From assembly GCA_043806135.1 (NCBI GenBank), contig JAZDHG010000064.1, positions 1 to 64,000 of the forward strand: a stretch of 64,000 bases of DNA. The letters are read 5' to 3'. A model generated the notes under the pieces. It had not been told where the DNA came from. It made no database searches and was given only the letters and a program-made list of their open reading frames with translations. Position numbers and translations under genes: made by a program. This document shows, one piece after another, positions 16,867 through 24,824 of this stretch. The DNA comes from JAGLQQ01 sp043806135 (GTDB lineage: Bacteria; Omnitrophota; Gorgyraeia; B26-G9). Position 1 is the first letter of the stretch; the number at the start of each line of letters is the position of its first letter.

Positions 16867-17826
16867 CTAAATTTTATAAACCAGGGATAGCAATGCCATG
16901 AAAAAAGGTATGCTTACAACTGCAAAAAGATATGTTACCAGCAATGCCCTGCCGATAAGATCGTATTTTGCCTTTTGATAAACAGAAACCACTCCTAAAT
17001 TTATCGCACTGGGCATTACTGCTTCAATGAACAGGATCAATGCAATAAAACCAGTCAATTTTAAAATACTGATGATACCCAGCACAATTACCGGCATAAC
17101 GATTAATTTACCGAAAAGTACTTTAACAAAAAAACTTTTACGGATTATGACCTGTGTGCTCATGACCTCTGCCAAAATTATACCTAAGCTTAGAAGCGCA
17201 ACCGGCAATGTGCAGTTCCCCAGCAGCTCTGTTACCCTCATCAGCACCGTAGGCATAAACGGCTTTAAATTAGCAGCGATAAACAGCATTGATATTATCA
17301 ATGCTGCGAACGGAGGACTGAAAATTTTTTTAAATTGAAACTTCGGTTCTCCTGGATACAAAAACTGGATGCCAAACCCCCAAAACACAACATTGAACCC
17401 CTGTATGAAAAGAAAAATACGCGTAAACATTTCTCTTGCAATATCATTAGGATAAATTGCCGCAACCAGTAACAAAGGCAAATAACCGCAGTTTTGAAAT
17501 GAAATCAGGCAGATAAATTCATCTTTTTCTTTTATGCTCTTATCCATGGCGCATATTACACTGCCGACTATAAAACCAAGCGCAGGAATACAAACTCCCA
17601 TCAGGGGATAAAGCCACCAGTCACGGGGAGATGAAAAGCTGAAATAATGAATCAGGTGATTAAAAATAAGACAAGGCAGGAATAAATTTATGGTCAGCGC
17701 GCTAAGAGTTCTCAACCCCTGTTTATCAACAAGTTTCAGTTTAGAAAAGAAGACTCCGACAGAAACGATAAGAAATATCTCTATAATGCCGGAAAAAACT
17801 TTTGTAAAATTCAATAAAAATTCCAT
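16867..17826 (-). CDS. AEC-family (auxin efflux carrier) transporter
   Basis: This 319-residue integral membrane protein has about ten hydrophobic segments in two five-helix halves and a central polar loop. The N-terminal GVFFSKLKLVDKQGLRTLSALTI pattern and the C-terminal EAVMPSAINLGVVSVY, with its conserved Pro and Asn, are typical of the membrane transport (PF03547) family. This family moves organic anions or amino-acid-like compounds in the inner membrane. The substrate is unknown. It is transcribed alone, convergent with the GH94 gene. Confidence 0.88.
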   Translation of the reverse strand: MEFLLNFTKVFSGIIEIFLIVSVGVFFSKLKLVDKQGLRTLSALTINLFLPCLIFNHLIHYFSFSSPRDWWLYPLMGVCIPALGFIVGSVICAMDKSIKEKDEFICLISFQNCGYLPLLLVAAIYPNDIAREMFTRIFLFIQGFNVVFWGFGIQFLYPGEPKFQFKKIFSPPFAALIISMLFIAANLKPFMPTVLMRVTELLGNCTLPVALLSLGIILAEVMSTQVIIRKSFFVKVLFGKLIVMPVIVLGIISILKLTGFIALILFIEAVMPSAINLGVVSVYQKAKYDLIGRALLVTYLFAVVSIPFFMALLSLVYKI

Positions 17827-17891
17827 TATTATACCTTAATCTAATATTCGAGATTATTTTATCTCTCAGTTTTTAAAGAAGAATTCGGTAT

Positions 17892-18512
17892 CTATAAAGA
17901 AGGATTTTGCATATACTCCAGGATTAAATCCGTCGATGCTTTATCCATGATCAGATAATAATCGCCGTCAATACCCATACCCATTTCTTTAAAAGAAGTA
18001 TGTACGACACAAATATTGCCCCAATGTTCGTATTCTCTGAGGATCATCGTGATAAGTTCATCTGAAGTACCGCTCAGGAAGTTAGGCACGGATGTAAGGA
18101 TTAATTTCTTGATCAAAGAACTCAAGGTATTAATATAGGAAAAAATCGCTATCCCTCCCACTTCTTTAATAATTGATATCCCGTACCTTATGGGCTCGAC
18201 TCCGCTGGTATTGATATATAAGAGAAATTTTTCAATAATCTTAAGCGAGTGTTTTTCCGGGAAAAGCAGGAAAATAGTACCTTGCAGCTGTGAACTGAAA
18301 TGCGCATTTACCCCGTATACCAGAGTACCCTTATCTTTTATATAATTCGGAAGCTGATCAATTGTAAGAATCTCTAAACCGGGAGGATTGACTTGCACTA
18401 CTCCTCCCAGCAGCTGGGAAAGGATACCGGTTGAGTTTCCCACACATATATTCCCGACTTCCCTTAAAATATCCCTTTCTTCGAAGCTTAAAGATTCTTT
18501 ATGCTCTACCAT
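17892..18512 (-). CDS. CheC-like phosphatase-family protein
   Basis: This protein of about 206 residues has two CheC-type pseudo-repeats. The first helix, ERDILREVGNICVGNSTGILSQLLGG, carries the E-x2-N pair of a CheC/FliY/CheX active site. The second, SIIKEVGGIAIFSYINTLSSL, keeps Glu but has Gly where Asn is expected, so only one site may dephosphorylate a response-regulator partner such as CheY-P. No chemotaxis genes are nearby. An ATG at 18527 overlaps the -10 box, so the ATG at 18512 is preferred. No Shine-Dalgarno sequence is seen; the message appears leaderless. Confidence 0.8.
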   Translation of the reverse strand: MVEHKESLSFEERDILREVGNICVGNSTGILSQLLGGVVQVNPPGLEILTIDQLPNYIKDKGTLVYGVNAHFSSQLQGTIFLLFPEKHSLKIIEKFLLYINTSGVEPIRYGISIIKEVGGIAIFSYINTLSSLIKKLILTSVPNFLSGTSDELITMILREYEHWGNICVVHTSFKEMGMGIDGDYYLIMDKASTDLILEYMQNPSL

Positions 18513-18522
18513 AATATTTTTT

Positions 18523-18551
18523 AGCATAACATCTTAGGTGACAATTGTAAA
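18523..18551 (-). promoter_or_regulatory. sigma-70 promoter of the CheC-like gene
   Basis: TTTACA (18546-18551), 17 bp, TATGCT (18523-18528). The ATG at 18512 is 10 bp downstream of the -10 box, predicting a leader of at most a few bases. Confidence 0.7.
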
Positions 18552-18580
18552 GAGGATATTAACAATAAATTATTAATTCA

Positions 18581-18609
18581 TTGTCTTGATCCCTGGTTTG
18601 CTTTATAAT
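18581..18609 (+). promoter_or_regulatory. sigma-70 promoter of the helicase gene
   Basis: TTGTCT (18581-18586), 17 bp, TATAAT (18604-18609). The ATG at 18620 lies 10 bp after the -10 box and no ribosome site is visible, so the mRNA should be leaderless. It is divergent from the CheC-like promoter. Confidence 0.7.
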
Positions 18610-18619
18610 TGCATATACT

Positions 18620-20548
18620 ATGCAATACGATGATTTTCAGAAAAAAGCCATAAGGTCTGCAGAGAACGGCAATTCCGTAATAGTTTGTGCGCCTACAGGT
18701 GCTGGGAAAACAGCAATTGCCGAGTATGTCATAAATAAATGCATTGCTAAGGAAGAAGGTGTTATATACACTTCACCTATTAAATCCTTATCCAATCAGA
18801 AATTCCGTGATTTCAGCCGTATTTACGGCAAGAATATCGGCATACTTACAGGCGACGTAAGCATAAACGCAAATGCCCCGGTTTTGATCATGACTACAGA
18901 AATTTTCCGAAATACTCTTTTTGAAGATCCCGAGCGGCTTAAGAACATCTCCTGGATAATCTTTGATGAAGTCCATTATATAGATGACTATGAACGCGGC
19001 ACGGTTTGGGAGGAATCGATAATCTTTTGCCCCCCTCATATGCGGATACTTGCTTTAAGCGCGACGATCCCTAATTCAAATCAAATTGCCAATTGGGTAA
19101 GGGGTATTCATAAACATCCTATAGATACGGTCATTGAGAAAAACCGCCCGGTGCCTTTGCATCATAGTTTCCAGGCAAACAATAAAATATTTTCTGACAT
19201 AAACCAATTGAGAAATAATGTTTATCTCAGAAGGAACCACCGCGTTTCAAGATGGGACAGACACAAGAGAAGGTCTCCTTCTAATAAAGTGCTGGATATT
19301 CTCAATCATCTTCAAGAAACCGACAAAATCCCGGTCATCTATTTTTCTTTTAGTCGAAAACGCTGTGAAGAACTGGCCTTTGAGGCACGTATTATTAATT
19401 TTGTAAACACGGATGAAAAACAGAAACTCACCTGTTTATTTAAAAACCTCTTGGAAAAATTTGATTTGGCAAACGAGCCATCAGCTTTAAAATTATGGCC
19501 CCTTATAGAAAAAGGCATCGCTTACCATCACGCTGGGCTTCTGCCCAGTCTTAAAGAAGTAATTGAACAATTGTTTACCAGCAGGCTCATCAAACTTATT
19601 TTCACGACCGAAACATTTGCATTGGGGATAAACATGCCTGCAAAAACAGTGGTTTTCGATGAACTAAGAAAATTCAACGGGCATTATTACGGACCTTTGC
19701 AATGCAGGGATTATTATCAAATGGCCGGACGTGCAGGGCGCCGCGGTATCGATAGCGAAGGTTTTGTTTATTCAAGGATTAATCCGTACAGGATTGAATT
19801 CAATCAGGTGAAAAAAATAATTTTTTCTGACCCTGAGCCTATAAACAGTCAGTTCAATCTTTCTTATGCAAGTCTGCTGCACCTTTATGCCAAATGGCAG
19901 GAAAAATTATATGAAGTTTATCCTCAGAGTTTGCACTATTTCCAGTCAAAAAAGAATACCAGGAAAAACGCACTGGAGCTCCTGGAAGCCAAAATCACTC
20001 TTTTAAAAGAAATGGACTATATATGTGAGCATAGATTAAGCCATAAAGGAATGTTTGCCAGCCGTGTTTACGGATACGAATTATTGCTTACGGAATTATT
20101 TGCCACCGGTGTTTTAGAGAGTCTTTCCAGCGTTGAGTTGAACATTGTGCTTGTTTCTCTTTGTTTTGAGCCGCGTAAAAATCAGCTGTACATTGATCTG
20201 CCTGATGAAATACTGCAAATACAGGATAAGGTCTTGCCTTTAATCAAGGGAATCCGCAGAAGTGAAAGAAGATCCAGGATCCGTCCTTTAAGTAAAAAAC
20301 CCTATTTTAACTTAGGCATTGCTATTAGAAATTGGTCGCAAGGATTGCCGCTGGCTAAAGTTAGATCTGAAACCGGAGCAGATGAAGGAGAGATTGTCAG
20401 ATACTTCAGAATGGTGATTCAAATATTAAAGCAATTACGTGCAATTGCGTTCATAACCCAGGGCTTCAGAGACAGGATAAATGAGTCTCTGACCATGATA
20501 AACCGTGATGAGGTTGATGCAGAAAAACAGCTTCGTGAAGGGCTCTAA
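18620..20548 (+). CDS. Ski2-like DEVH-box RNA helicase
   Basis: This 642-residue superfamily 2 helicase begins QYDDFQKKAI (Q-like region). It then shows motif I APTGAGKTAIAEY, TSPIKSLSNQKFRDF, TGDVSINANAPVLIMTTE, motif II IIFDEVHY (DEVH), motif III LSATIPN and motif VI YQMAGRAGRRGIDSEGF. The order and the DEVH box are those of Ski2/Mtr4 relatives, which unwind RNA for 3'-end decay. Here it lacks the long arch insertion and carries a helical C-terminal domain. In bacteria it may serve RNA turnover or defence; the context does not decide. It has its own promoter. Confidence 0.88.
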   Translation: MQYDDFQKKAIRSAENGNSVIVCAPTGAGKTAIAEYVINKCIAKEEGVIYTSPIKSLSNQKFRDFSRIYGKNIGILTGDVSINANAPVLIMTTEIFRNTLFEDPERLKNISWIIFDEVHYIDDYERGTVWEESIIFCPPHMRILALSATIPNSNQIANWVRGIHKHPIDTVIEKNRPVPLHHSFQANNKIFSDINQLRNNVYLRRNHRVSRWDRHKRRSPSNKVLDILNHLQETDKIPVIYFSFSRKRCEELAFEARIINFVNTDEKQKLTCLFKNLLEKFDLANEPSALKLWPLIEKGIAYHHAGLLPSLKEVIEQLFTSRLIKLIFTTETFALGINMPAKTVVFDELRKFNGHYYGPLQCRDYYQMAGRAGRRGIDSEGFVYSRINPYRIEFNQVKKIIFSDPEPINSQFNLSYASLLHLYAKWQEKLYEVYPQSLHYFQSKKNTRKNALELLEAKITLLKEMDYICEHRLSHKGMFASRVYGYELLLTELFATGVLESLSSVELNIVLVSLCFEPRKNQLYIDLPDEILQIQDKVLPLIKGIRRSERRSRIRPLSKKPYFNLGIAIRNWSQGLPLAKVRSETGADEGEIVRYFRMVIQILKQLRAIAFITQGFRDRINESLTMINRDEVDAEKQLREGL

Positions 20549-20755
20549 TGTCTTATCCTGCAATAGTTAATATTTTATTTGGTTACTAGTAGGTACAAAC
20601 AGTTAATAGTGGTCACTAACGGTTACTTCAAGAAATTAATTTCAATATTTTATCAGTTTTAATTAAAGCTCTCAGCTTGTTTTTTATGCTTTTTCGTCCC
20701 TCGATTTTTCACTCAATACACACGACAAATCCCGCAGTTTACTCCGCTGCCTTTG

Positions 20756-21232
20756 CTATTGTCCTTTGGGATTAACTACAAAAACAGTAATAGGATCAGC
20801 TTCAAGCATTTCTTCGGCAAAACCGTTATAGCTCACCTTAATATCATAATTACCCGCAGTTTCCGCAATAAATTCTGTCTTAAATTTGAGCTTTTTCTTT
20901 GGATAGAGCCTGATCGTTTTAAGCTTCAACCCATAGATATCAAGTAATTTATCTTTCTTTCCGTCCGGCATAGTGATCTCTATCATAAATGAATTTTCGT
21001 CAATAGCCGGTTCGGTTATTTCAAGAGGCTCCCCGCTTATATTTCTCAAATATATATTTATCTCAACCGGTTTATTGAGTTCATTGATCATTTTTGTGCT
21101 TTTCACCTCAAGTTTAAGCGACTTTTTCCTACCGTATATAGCATTTTCCTGAGCATCTACACTCACAGAGGTTAAAAATAAAACCGCAATTAAAGCAAAG
21201 CCGCTTATGCTACTTACAGACCTCAAGAACAT
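20756..21232 (-). CDS. secreted/periplasmic hypothetical protein, Ig-like
   Basis: This 158-residue protein has a signal peptide (about residues 1-27, cleaved near VDA|QEN). It is followed by one beta-sandwich domain of alternating hydrophobic strands (VEINIYLRNISGEPLEIT, RLYPKKKLKFKTEF, GNYDIKVSYNG). The strand pattern resembles Ig-like or BsuPI-like domains that bind partners or inhibit proteases, but no diagnostic motif is present and I assign no function. It lies 12 bp after the aminotransferase gene and may be cotranscribed. The 207-bp gap downstream (20549-20755) holds no recognisable element. Confidence 0.5.
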   Translation of the reverse strand: MFLRSVSSISGFALIAVLFLTSVSVDAQENAIYGRKKSLKLEVKSTKMINELNKPVEINIYLRNISGEPLEITEPAIDENSFMIEITMPDGKKDKLLDIYGLKLKTIRLYPKKKLKFKTEFIAETAGNYDIKVSYNGFAEEMLEADPITVFVVNPKGQ

Positions 21233-21244
21233 AGTATCCCCCTT

Positions 21245-22429
21245 CTACTTTCTTTTGATATTCTTTTTGTATCGATCCATGAACCTCTTTATTCTGAGAA
21301 CAGCCTCTTTTAATTGTTCATAACCTGTCGAATAAGACATACGTACGTAATTATCGTAGCTGGCACCAAAGGCCACTCCGGGAACAACCGCAACCTTTTG
21401 CTCTTTCAAAAGATTACCCGCAAATTCAAGACTACTCAGCCCTGATGCGTTAATTTGCGGAAAAATATAAAAAGCCCCCTGAGGTTTTGAACATGTAAGG
21501 CCCAACTCATTGAGACTCTTATACATAAACTCTCTCCGGCGCCTGTATTCACGCTTCATTTCTTCCAGACTGCGTTTTCCTGAGTGCAAAGCCTCACAAG
21601 CAGCCATCTGACTGACAATAGCTGCACATAAAATTGTGTATTGGTGGATCTTTGTCATGGCCGCAATCACTGGTTTTGGCCCGCATGCGTAACCTATTCG
21701 CCACCCTGTCATTGCATATGCCTTTGATACTCCATTAAGATAAAGCGTATAATCCTGTGCACCCTTGAGGGTCGGATAAGGTACGTGTTCAGCGTCATAG
21801 GTCAGCTCTCCATAAACTTCATCACTAATGACAATTAATTTATGTTTTTTGCAAACCTTATTTAATCTCTCCAGTTCCAGTTTTGAGTATGTTGCACCAG
21901 TCGGATTAGAGGGATAATTTAATATTATACCTTTTGTCTGTTTATTGCAGGCACGTTCCAGCATCTGGGGAGTAATTTTAAATCCATCCTTTTGATCGGT
22001 CGGCAAATTGACAGCCTTACCTCCTGCCAGCTCAACAACCGGTCCGTAAGAAACATAGCATGGTTCAGGAACAATTATTTCATCCCCGGGATTAATAATT
22101 GCACGCATTGCCAGATCCAGAGCTTCAGAAACCCCTACTGTTATCAAAATCTCCTCATTAGCGCAATAGTTCAATCCAAAACGCTGTTTTAATAAACGAT
22201 GAATAATTAATCTCAGCTTGTAAAGACCCTTGTTTGAGGTATATGAAGTATATCCCTGCTCAATAGAGAATATTCCTGTTTCCCTAATATTCCAAGGGGT
22301 TACAAAATCGGGCTCCCCGACCCCCAAACTGACCACATCTTCCATACCCAGCACAAGATCGAAAAAAGCCCGGATTCCTGAAGGAGCAAGTTTTTCCACC
22401 TTTTTTGATATCAAATTCTTCTTATCCAT
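21245..22429 (-). CDS. PLP-dependent class I/II aminotransferase
   Basis: This 394-residue aspartate-aminotransferase-fold enzyme has GEPDFVTPWNIRE, YTSYTSNKGLYKLR, NYPSNPTGATYS, VISDEVYGEL, the PLP-lysine segment NGVSKAYAMTGWRIGYACG and a C-terminal NYVRMSYSTGYEQLKEA with the carboxylate-binding Arg. The amino donor is not predictable. The neighbouring Lrp/AsnC regulator suggests a role in amino acid metabolism, a pairing that is common. Confidence 0.9.
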   Translation of the reverse strand: MDKKNLISKKVEKLAPSGIRAFFDLVLGMEDVVSLGVGEPDFVTPWNIRETGIFSIEQGYTSYTSNKGLYKLRLIIHRLLKQRFGLNYCANEEILITVGVSEALDLAMRAIINPGDEIIVPEPCYVSYGPVVELAGGKAVNLPTDQKDGFKITPQMLERACNKQTKGIILNYPSNPTGATYSKLELERLNKVCKKHKLIVISDEVYGELTYDAEHVPYPTLKGAQDYTLYLNGVSKAYAMTGWRIGYACGPKPVIAAMTKIHQYTILCAAIVSQMAACEALHSGKRSLEEMKREYRRRREFMYKSLNELGLTCSKPQGAFYIFPQINASGLSSLEFAGNLLKEQKVAVVPGVAFGASYDNYVRMSYSTGYEQLKEAVLRIKRFMDRYKKNIKRK

Positions 22430-22600
22430 TGTATTTTCGGTTGTTTTAAATTATTTAATATTTTATCTTACTTTTTCCTTTTAATTTTTTACTTAGTAAT
22501 ATGTCGCTATTCTTTTGTTTTATTTCTTTTTCTCTCGCTACTAAATTTCAAACCATCAGCTATGAGCCATGAGCTTTTTTTGCTTTCGCTATACGCTGCT

Positions 22601-23086
22601 TTAATAAGATATGGCAATACGCTTATTGTTCTCCTTATGTTTTAGGATAACCCCGTTTTCCTTATATTTTTTAAGCAGAAAATGGGTTGTTGTACCCCGC
22701 ACATTTTCCATAGGAGATAGTTTCTCGGCAATAAAGTTTGATATCGTCTGCATATCTTTGCCTTCGACAACAAGCAGCAAATCATAGGTTCCGGAAAGAA
22801 GAGAGCAACTGGTTACCTCCGGGAATTTATATATTCTTTCAGCAATATGATCGAATCCCAGATTTTTTTGAGGCAGAACATTCACCTCAATCAAAGCTCT
22901 GATTTCACTATACTCAGATCTAACCATTTCTTTATTAATAATTGTTTTATATCCGACAATTACTCCGTCTTTCTCATATTTTTTTATTTTTTTCTTAATA
23001 GACACGGCGTCTTGTTTTATGTATTTAGCGATCTCTTCTGCGCTCATGCGCGCATCCTTTTCCAGAACCTCCAAGATCTCGTCCAT
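22601..23086 (-). CDS. Lrp/AsnC-family transcriptional regulator
   Basis: The 161-residue protein has an N-terminal winged HTH (EILEVLEKDARMSAEEIAKY...VSIKKKIKKYEKDGVIVGYKTI) and a C-terminal RAM/ActD ligand-binding domain with TSCSLLSGTYDLLLVVEG. Members sense amino acids and regulate their metabolism as octamers. It starts 1 bp after the lipoyl-protein stop and is 171 bp upstream of the aminotransferase, its likely target. The gap between them carries short degenerate repeats. Confidence 0.9.
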   Translation of the reverse strand: MDEILEVLEKDARMSAEEIAKYIKQDAVSIKKKIKKYEKDGVIVGYKTIINKEMVRSEYSEIRALIEVNVLPQKNLGFDHIAERIYKFPEVTSCSLLSGTYDLLLVVEGKDMQTISNFIAEKLSPMENVRGTTTHFLLKKYKENGVILKHKENNKRIAISY

Positions 23087-23087
23087 A

Positions 23088-23327
23088 TCAATTTTCCTCC
23101 TCTATCCTAGCCAAAACATTACCCACCGGAACACTTTCCCCCTCAAGGGCGATAAGCTCCGTTACCACGCCTGCGCATGGAGCAGGAATATTAAAAGTGC
23201 TTTTTTCCGTTGTTACCTCTACAAGGTCTTTGCCCGCTTCAACGCGCTCTCCTGCTTCTACCAGCCAAAAAGATATGTTAGCTTCCTCAAAGTCCTCGCC
23301 TAAATCCGGCATTACAATATCCGTCAT
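23088..23327 (-). CDS. free-standing lipoyl-domain carrier protein
   Basis: The entire 79-residue protein is one lipoyl/biotinyl domain: MPDLGEDFEEANISFWLVEAG, the hairpin turn VTTEKSTFNIPAP with the modified Lys, and GVVTELIALEGESVPVGNVLA. No E2 catalytic or subunit-binding domain follows, because the frame ends and the Lrp gene begins. It presumably carries a lipoyl arm for a 2-oxo-acid dehydrogenase-type reaction, reoxidised by the Lpd encoded 117 bp upstream. It has a good GGAGGGG ribosome site and its own promoter. Confidence 0.85.
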   Translation of the reverse strand: MTDIVMPDLGEDFEEANISFWLVEAGERVEAGKDLVEVTTEKSTFNIPAPCAGVVTELIALEGESVPVGNVLARIEEEN

Positions 23328-23376
23328 TGTTTACCCCTCCTGATTAAAATTATTATCTTTAAACATAACACTATTA

Positions 23377-23405
23377 ATACTAACATGATAAAGATTTATT
23401 ATCAA
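23377..23405 (-). promoter_or_regulatory. sigma-70 promoter of the lipoyl protein and lrp genes
   Basis: TTGATA (23400-23405), 17 bp, TAGTAT (23377-23382). It lies in the 117-bp gap between lpdA and the lipoyl gene, giving the lipoyl-lrp pair an independent start. Confidence 0.65.
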
Positions 23406-23444
23406 GATTGATTTTATAATCAGTCTCTATAAACTTTTTTTCAC

Positions 23445-24824
23445 TCATAAAACATGGATTGCTTTTGAGTGCAATATATGCGCTGCTTCCATTATAGACT
23501 CAGAAAATGTCGGATGAGCATGAACAATTTCCGAAAATTGTGCACTCTTTATTCCTGATTCCATAGCAACACACAGTTCATGAATAATCTCACTTGCAAG
23601 GGGAGAGCATAAAGCGGCCCCCAGGATATTATCCTCGCTGTCGCTTATAAGTTTCACCATTCCCTGTGCCTTATTTTCCACAACAGCTCTGCCGCTTGCC
23701 GCAAGCGGGAACTTGGCAACTTTTATCCTAATGTTTCTCTGTCTGGCCACAGCCTCAGTTATCCCTACACTTGCAACCTCAGGGTCAGTATAAACACAGC
23801 GGGGCACACGATCATAATTAATTCTTGACGGGATGCCTGCAATATTTTCCACGGCAACTATCCCTTCCCGGCTTGCGACATGAGCAAGATATGTTTTTCC
23901 AAGGACATCCCCCACGGCATAAAAATTCTCGATATTGGTCTGCATAATCTCGTTTACTTCAATAGTTCCATTATTATGCTTGATCCCTATTGTTTCCAAT
24001 CCGCAATCATTGCCATTCGGAACTCTTCCCACAGACAAAAGAATTTTTTCGCTATTAATATGATCTTCATCAGCAGTAACCACATTAAAGCCTCCAACGG
24101 TGAGTTTATTTATCCGCGCCGCTTTTGTTTTGGTGATTACTTTAATCCCCTGCTTCTTCAGCTCTTTTTCCAGAATGAGAGCGATCTCTAGATCTTCTTT
24201 GGGGAGAATCTGATCGGTCAACTCTATGATCGTAACCTCGCATCCCAAGTTGTTAAAGATATCAGCAAATTCGCAGCCTATTACTCCCCCTCCGATAATC
24301 AGCAAACTTTTCGGTATATCCTTCAGTTTAAGCATATCACTACTGGACAAGACCCCGGATTTCTCATCAAAATTAATACCGGGCAGATCAGCAGGATTAG
24401 ATCCAACAGCTATAATGCATTTCCTAAAACTGATCTTCAGGCCCTGGACATCAATTGTGTTTAAATCCGTGATCTTTCCAAAACCGTTAACAATATCAAC
24501 GCCCCGTTTCCTCAACAGGTACAATATGCCCTTTTTTAATTGTTCTACAACTTTTTCTTTTCTCTGCATCAGGACATTAAAATCAAAACTAACACTGTCT
24601 ACTTTAATACCAAGCGCCGCAGCATGTTTGATCTCATGAACAAGATGCGCGCTTCTCAATAAAGTTTTTGTTGGTATACAGCCTGCGTTCAGGCACAAGC
24701 CGCCCAAATCACCCTTTTCAATCAGGCAAACGGACAATCCAAGCCCAGCCGCGCGTATTGCCGCAACATATCCTCCCGGACCTGAACCTAAAATAGCAAT
24801 GTCATAAATTCTACTCATAATCAC
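23445..24824 (-). CDS. lpdA: dihydrolipoyl dehydrogenase
   Basis: This flavoprotein reoxidises dihydrolipoamide with NAD. The 459-residue protein has the FAD motif LGSGPGGYVAAIRAAGLG, the redox disulfide GGLCLNAGCIPTK, the NAD motif LIIGGGVIGCEFADIF, VGRVPNG, YAVGDVLGKTYLAHVA and the C-terminal HAHPTFSESIMEAA with the His-Glu dyad. It overlaps argS by 4 bp. No E1 or complete E2 is in the window. Confidence 0.95.
   Translation of the reverse strand: MIMSRIYDIAILGSGPGGYVAAIRAAGLGLSVCLIEKGDLGGLCLNAGCIPTKTLLRSAHLVHEIKHAAALGIKVDSVSFDFNVLMQRKEKVVEQLKKGILYLLRKRGVDIVNGFGKITDLNTIDVQGLKISFRKCIIAVGSNPADLPGINFDEKSGVLSSSDMLKLKDIPKSLLIIGGGVIGCEFADIFNNLGCEVTIIELTDQILPKEDLEIALILEKELKKQGIKVITKTKAARINKLTVGGFNVVTADEDHINSEKILLSVGRVPNGNDCGLETIGIKHNNGTIEVNEIMQTNIENFYAVGDVLGKTYLAHVASREGIVAVENIAGIPSRINYDRVPRCVYTDPEVASVGITEAVARQRNIRIKVAKFPLAASGRAVVENKAQGMVKLISDSEDNILGAALCSPLASEIIHELCVAMESGIKSAQFSEIVHAHPTFSESIMEAAHILHSKAIHVL

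Noticed and set aside
20640..20700. AAGCT-CTC-AGCTT followed by TTTTTT after the helicase gene
   Set aside because: A 5-bp stem with a 3-nt loop is too weak to call a terminator.
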